NCBI GenBank assembly: GCA_030146385.1
Contig: JASLBX010000064.1
Location: 1-5,432, forward strand
Direction: 5' to 3'
DNA length: 5,432 nt
DNA from: Jiangellaceae bacterium
GTDB lineage: Bacteria > Actinomycetota > Actinomycetes > Jiangellales > Jiangellaceae
Shown in pieces: positions 4,483 through 5,432 of this stretch (its first letter is position 1; every line of letters starts with the position of its first letter). Made by a program: the position numbers and the translations under genes. The notes beneath the pieces are model-generated. The model was not told the origin of the DNA. It made no database searches and saw only the letters and a list, made by a program, of their open reading frames with translations.

Positions 4483-5432
4483 CCCTCGTGGACTGCGGGA
4501 GGATGCGCCGCTCCTGGACGCCTGGCTCACGTTCCAGGAGCAGCAACCCACCCCCTTCACCATCCCTGGGCACAAGCACCGCACCGACCTCGTCGGCGAC
4601 GTGATCACCGGCGATGTCCCGCTGTACGCCGGGCTCGACACGATGAAGCTGAACGCCGGTGTCCTGGTCGAGGCGGAGGCCCGAGCCGCCCGCCTTTGGG
4701 GTGCCGACCTCTGCCGGTTCTCCACCGGCGGCGCCACGCACGCCAACCAGGCGATCGCCCTCGCGATCGCCGGTGACGGCGACGAGGTGGTGGTCAGCCG
4801 CACCCTGCACCGTTCAATGCTCCTCGGCCTCGTCCTCGCCGGTCTCACCCCGGTCTGGGTACGCCCCGAGGTCGACGCGGCCACCGGACTACCCTTCGGC
4901 GTGGCACCCGCCTCCGTACGCCGCGCCCTCGACGAGCACCCCCGCGCCAAAGCGGTCTTCGTCGGCGACCCCTCATACGTCGGCACGGTCGGGGACGTCA
5001 CTGGACTGGCCGCAGCAGCGCAAGACCACGACGTACCACTGGTCGTCGACGCGGCCTGGGCCGCCCACTTCGGGTTCCACCCCGACCTCCCTCCCCACGC
5101 GATCCAGCTCGGTGCCGACGCCGTCGTGACCAGCGCGCACAAGACCCTCCCGGCCTGGAGCCAAGCGGCGCTCGTCCTGGCACGGACGGAGCGCATCAAC
5201 CCCGCGCGACTCGAGGCAGGCGTCGAGGCGACCGCCACGACGAGCCCGGCCGGCGCGATCCTAGCCAGCACCGACGCCGCCCGCGCCCTGCTGGAGCGAG
5301 ACGGCCCGTCTCTCCTCGGACCCGCGATTGACGCCACACGTGCCGCGCGCGACCGGCTTCACGCGATCGAGGGTCTGGTCGTCCTGGACGGACCGTCGGT
5401 CGACCCGCTCAAGCTCACGCTGGTGCTGCGAG
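4472..5432 (+). CDS. Orn/Lys/Arg decarboxylase-family PLP enzyme (3' end outside window)
   Basis: 320 codons are present and the frame is still open at the right edge. The family usually has about 480 residues or more, so the C-terminal domain is missing. Visible hallmarks in order are PFTIPGHKHR (28-37), the classic opening motif of this family; STGGATHANQ (84-93), cofactor-phosphate loop; SRTLHRS (109-115), with the histidine that stacks on PLP; FVGDPSYVGTVGD (163-175); VVDAAWAAHFGFHP (191-204), whose D193 pairs with the pyridine nitrogen; and SAHKTLPAWSQAAL (221-234), whose K224 is the PLP-binding lysine. The family decarboxylates arginine, lysine or ornithine to agmatine, cadaverine or putrescine. 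DAAW resembles the D-S/T-A-W form of the enterobacterial enzymes rather than the DEAHGAH form of the Bacillus type. Some relatives are annotated only as aminotransferase class I/II, and the substrate is not decided. The GTG start overlaps the deacylase by 11 bases, which indicates an operon and probable translational coupling. Confidence 0.92.
   Translation, partial: MATDPRGLREDAPLLDAWLTFQEQQPTPFTIPGHKHRTDLVGDVITGDVPLYAGLDTMKLNAGVLVEAEARAARLWGADLCRFSTGGATHANQAIALAIAGDGDEVVVSRTLHRSMLLGLVLAGLTPVWVRPEVDAATGLPFGVAPASVRRALDEHPRAKAVFVGDPSYVGTVGDVTGLAAAAQDHDVPLVVDAAWAAHFGFHPDLPPHAIQLGADAVVTSAHKTLPAWSQAALVLARTERINPARLEAGVEATATTSPAGAILASTDAARALLERDGPSLLGPAIDATRAARDRLHAIEGLVVLDGPSVDPLKLTLVLR

Noticed and set aside
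4273..5337. 354-codon open frame on the minus strand under the decarboxylase
   Set aside because: Ser/Arg/Ala-rich shadow typical of high-GC DNA. The plus strand carries the full set of decarboxylase motifs.
1..5432. CRISPR array, tRNA, rRNA or a complete insertion sequence
   Set aside because: No regularly spaced repeats, cloverleaf, rRNA-like stretch or transposase motif was seen on either strand.

Overview
The window is high-GC DNA with GTG starts, strong GC bias at third codon positions and at least one apparent leaderless start, which fits an actinobacterium. The genus cannot be fixed from this sequence. Streptomyces-, Micromonospora- or Frankia-like are all possible, and nothing seen is diagnostic.

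Layout. Positions 1-1081 are read leftward. The left edge holds the first 16 codons of a gene whose start resembles the ribosome-rescue hydrolase ArfB (minus strand, running off the window). A 293-base spacer with two hairpins follows. Then comes a minus-strand gene of about 226-245 codons for a conserved-looking protein of unknown function. Positions 1082-1485 hold no convincing gene, but they carry a strong 9-bp inverted repeat and a possible promoter for the gene to the right. From 1519 on, everything reads rightward: a FAD-dependent geranylgeranyl-reductase-family oxidoreductase (1519-2637), about 330 bases of apparently non-coding DNA, a decayed fragment of a PLP enzyme of the cystathionine gamma-synthase/methionine gamma-lyase family (about 2970-3291), an intact M20-family metallo-deacylase (3343-4482), and the first 320 codons of an Orn/Lys/Arg-decarboxylase-family PLP enzyme (from 4472, running off the right edge).

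How the genes work together. The M20 hydrolase and the decarboxylase overlap by 11 bases and are very probably one translationally coupled operon. An obvious but unproven reading is that the first frees an amino acid from an N-acylated form and the second decarboxylates the product to an amine. The operon seems to start from a TAGACT -10 element six bases before the GTG, which implies a leaderless mRNA, and this element lies just downstream of the dead lyase. The reductase looks like a stand-alone gene: no menaquinone or carotenoid gene is next to it in this window.

No CRISPR array, tRNA, rRNA, complete mobile element or recognisable defence system was seen. The most unusual items are the two-gene deacylase/decarboxylase unit, the PLP-lyase relic whose reading can be restored by undoing two single-base losses and one stop, and several perfect inverted repeats in the spacers.
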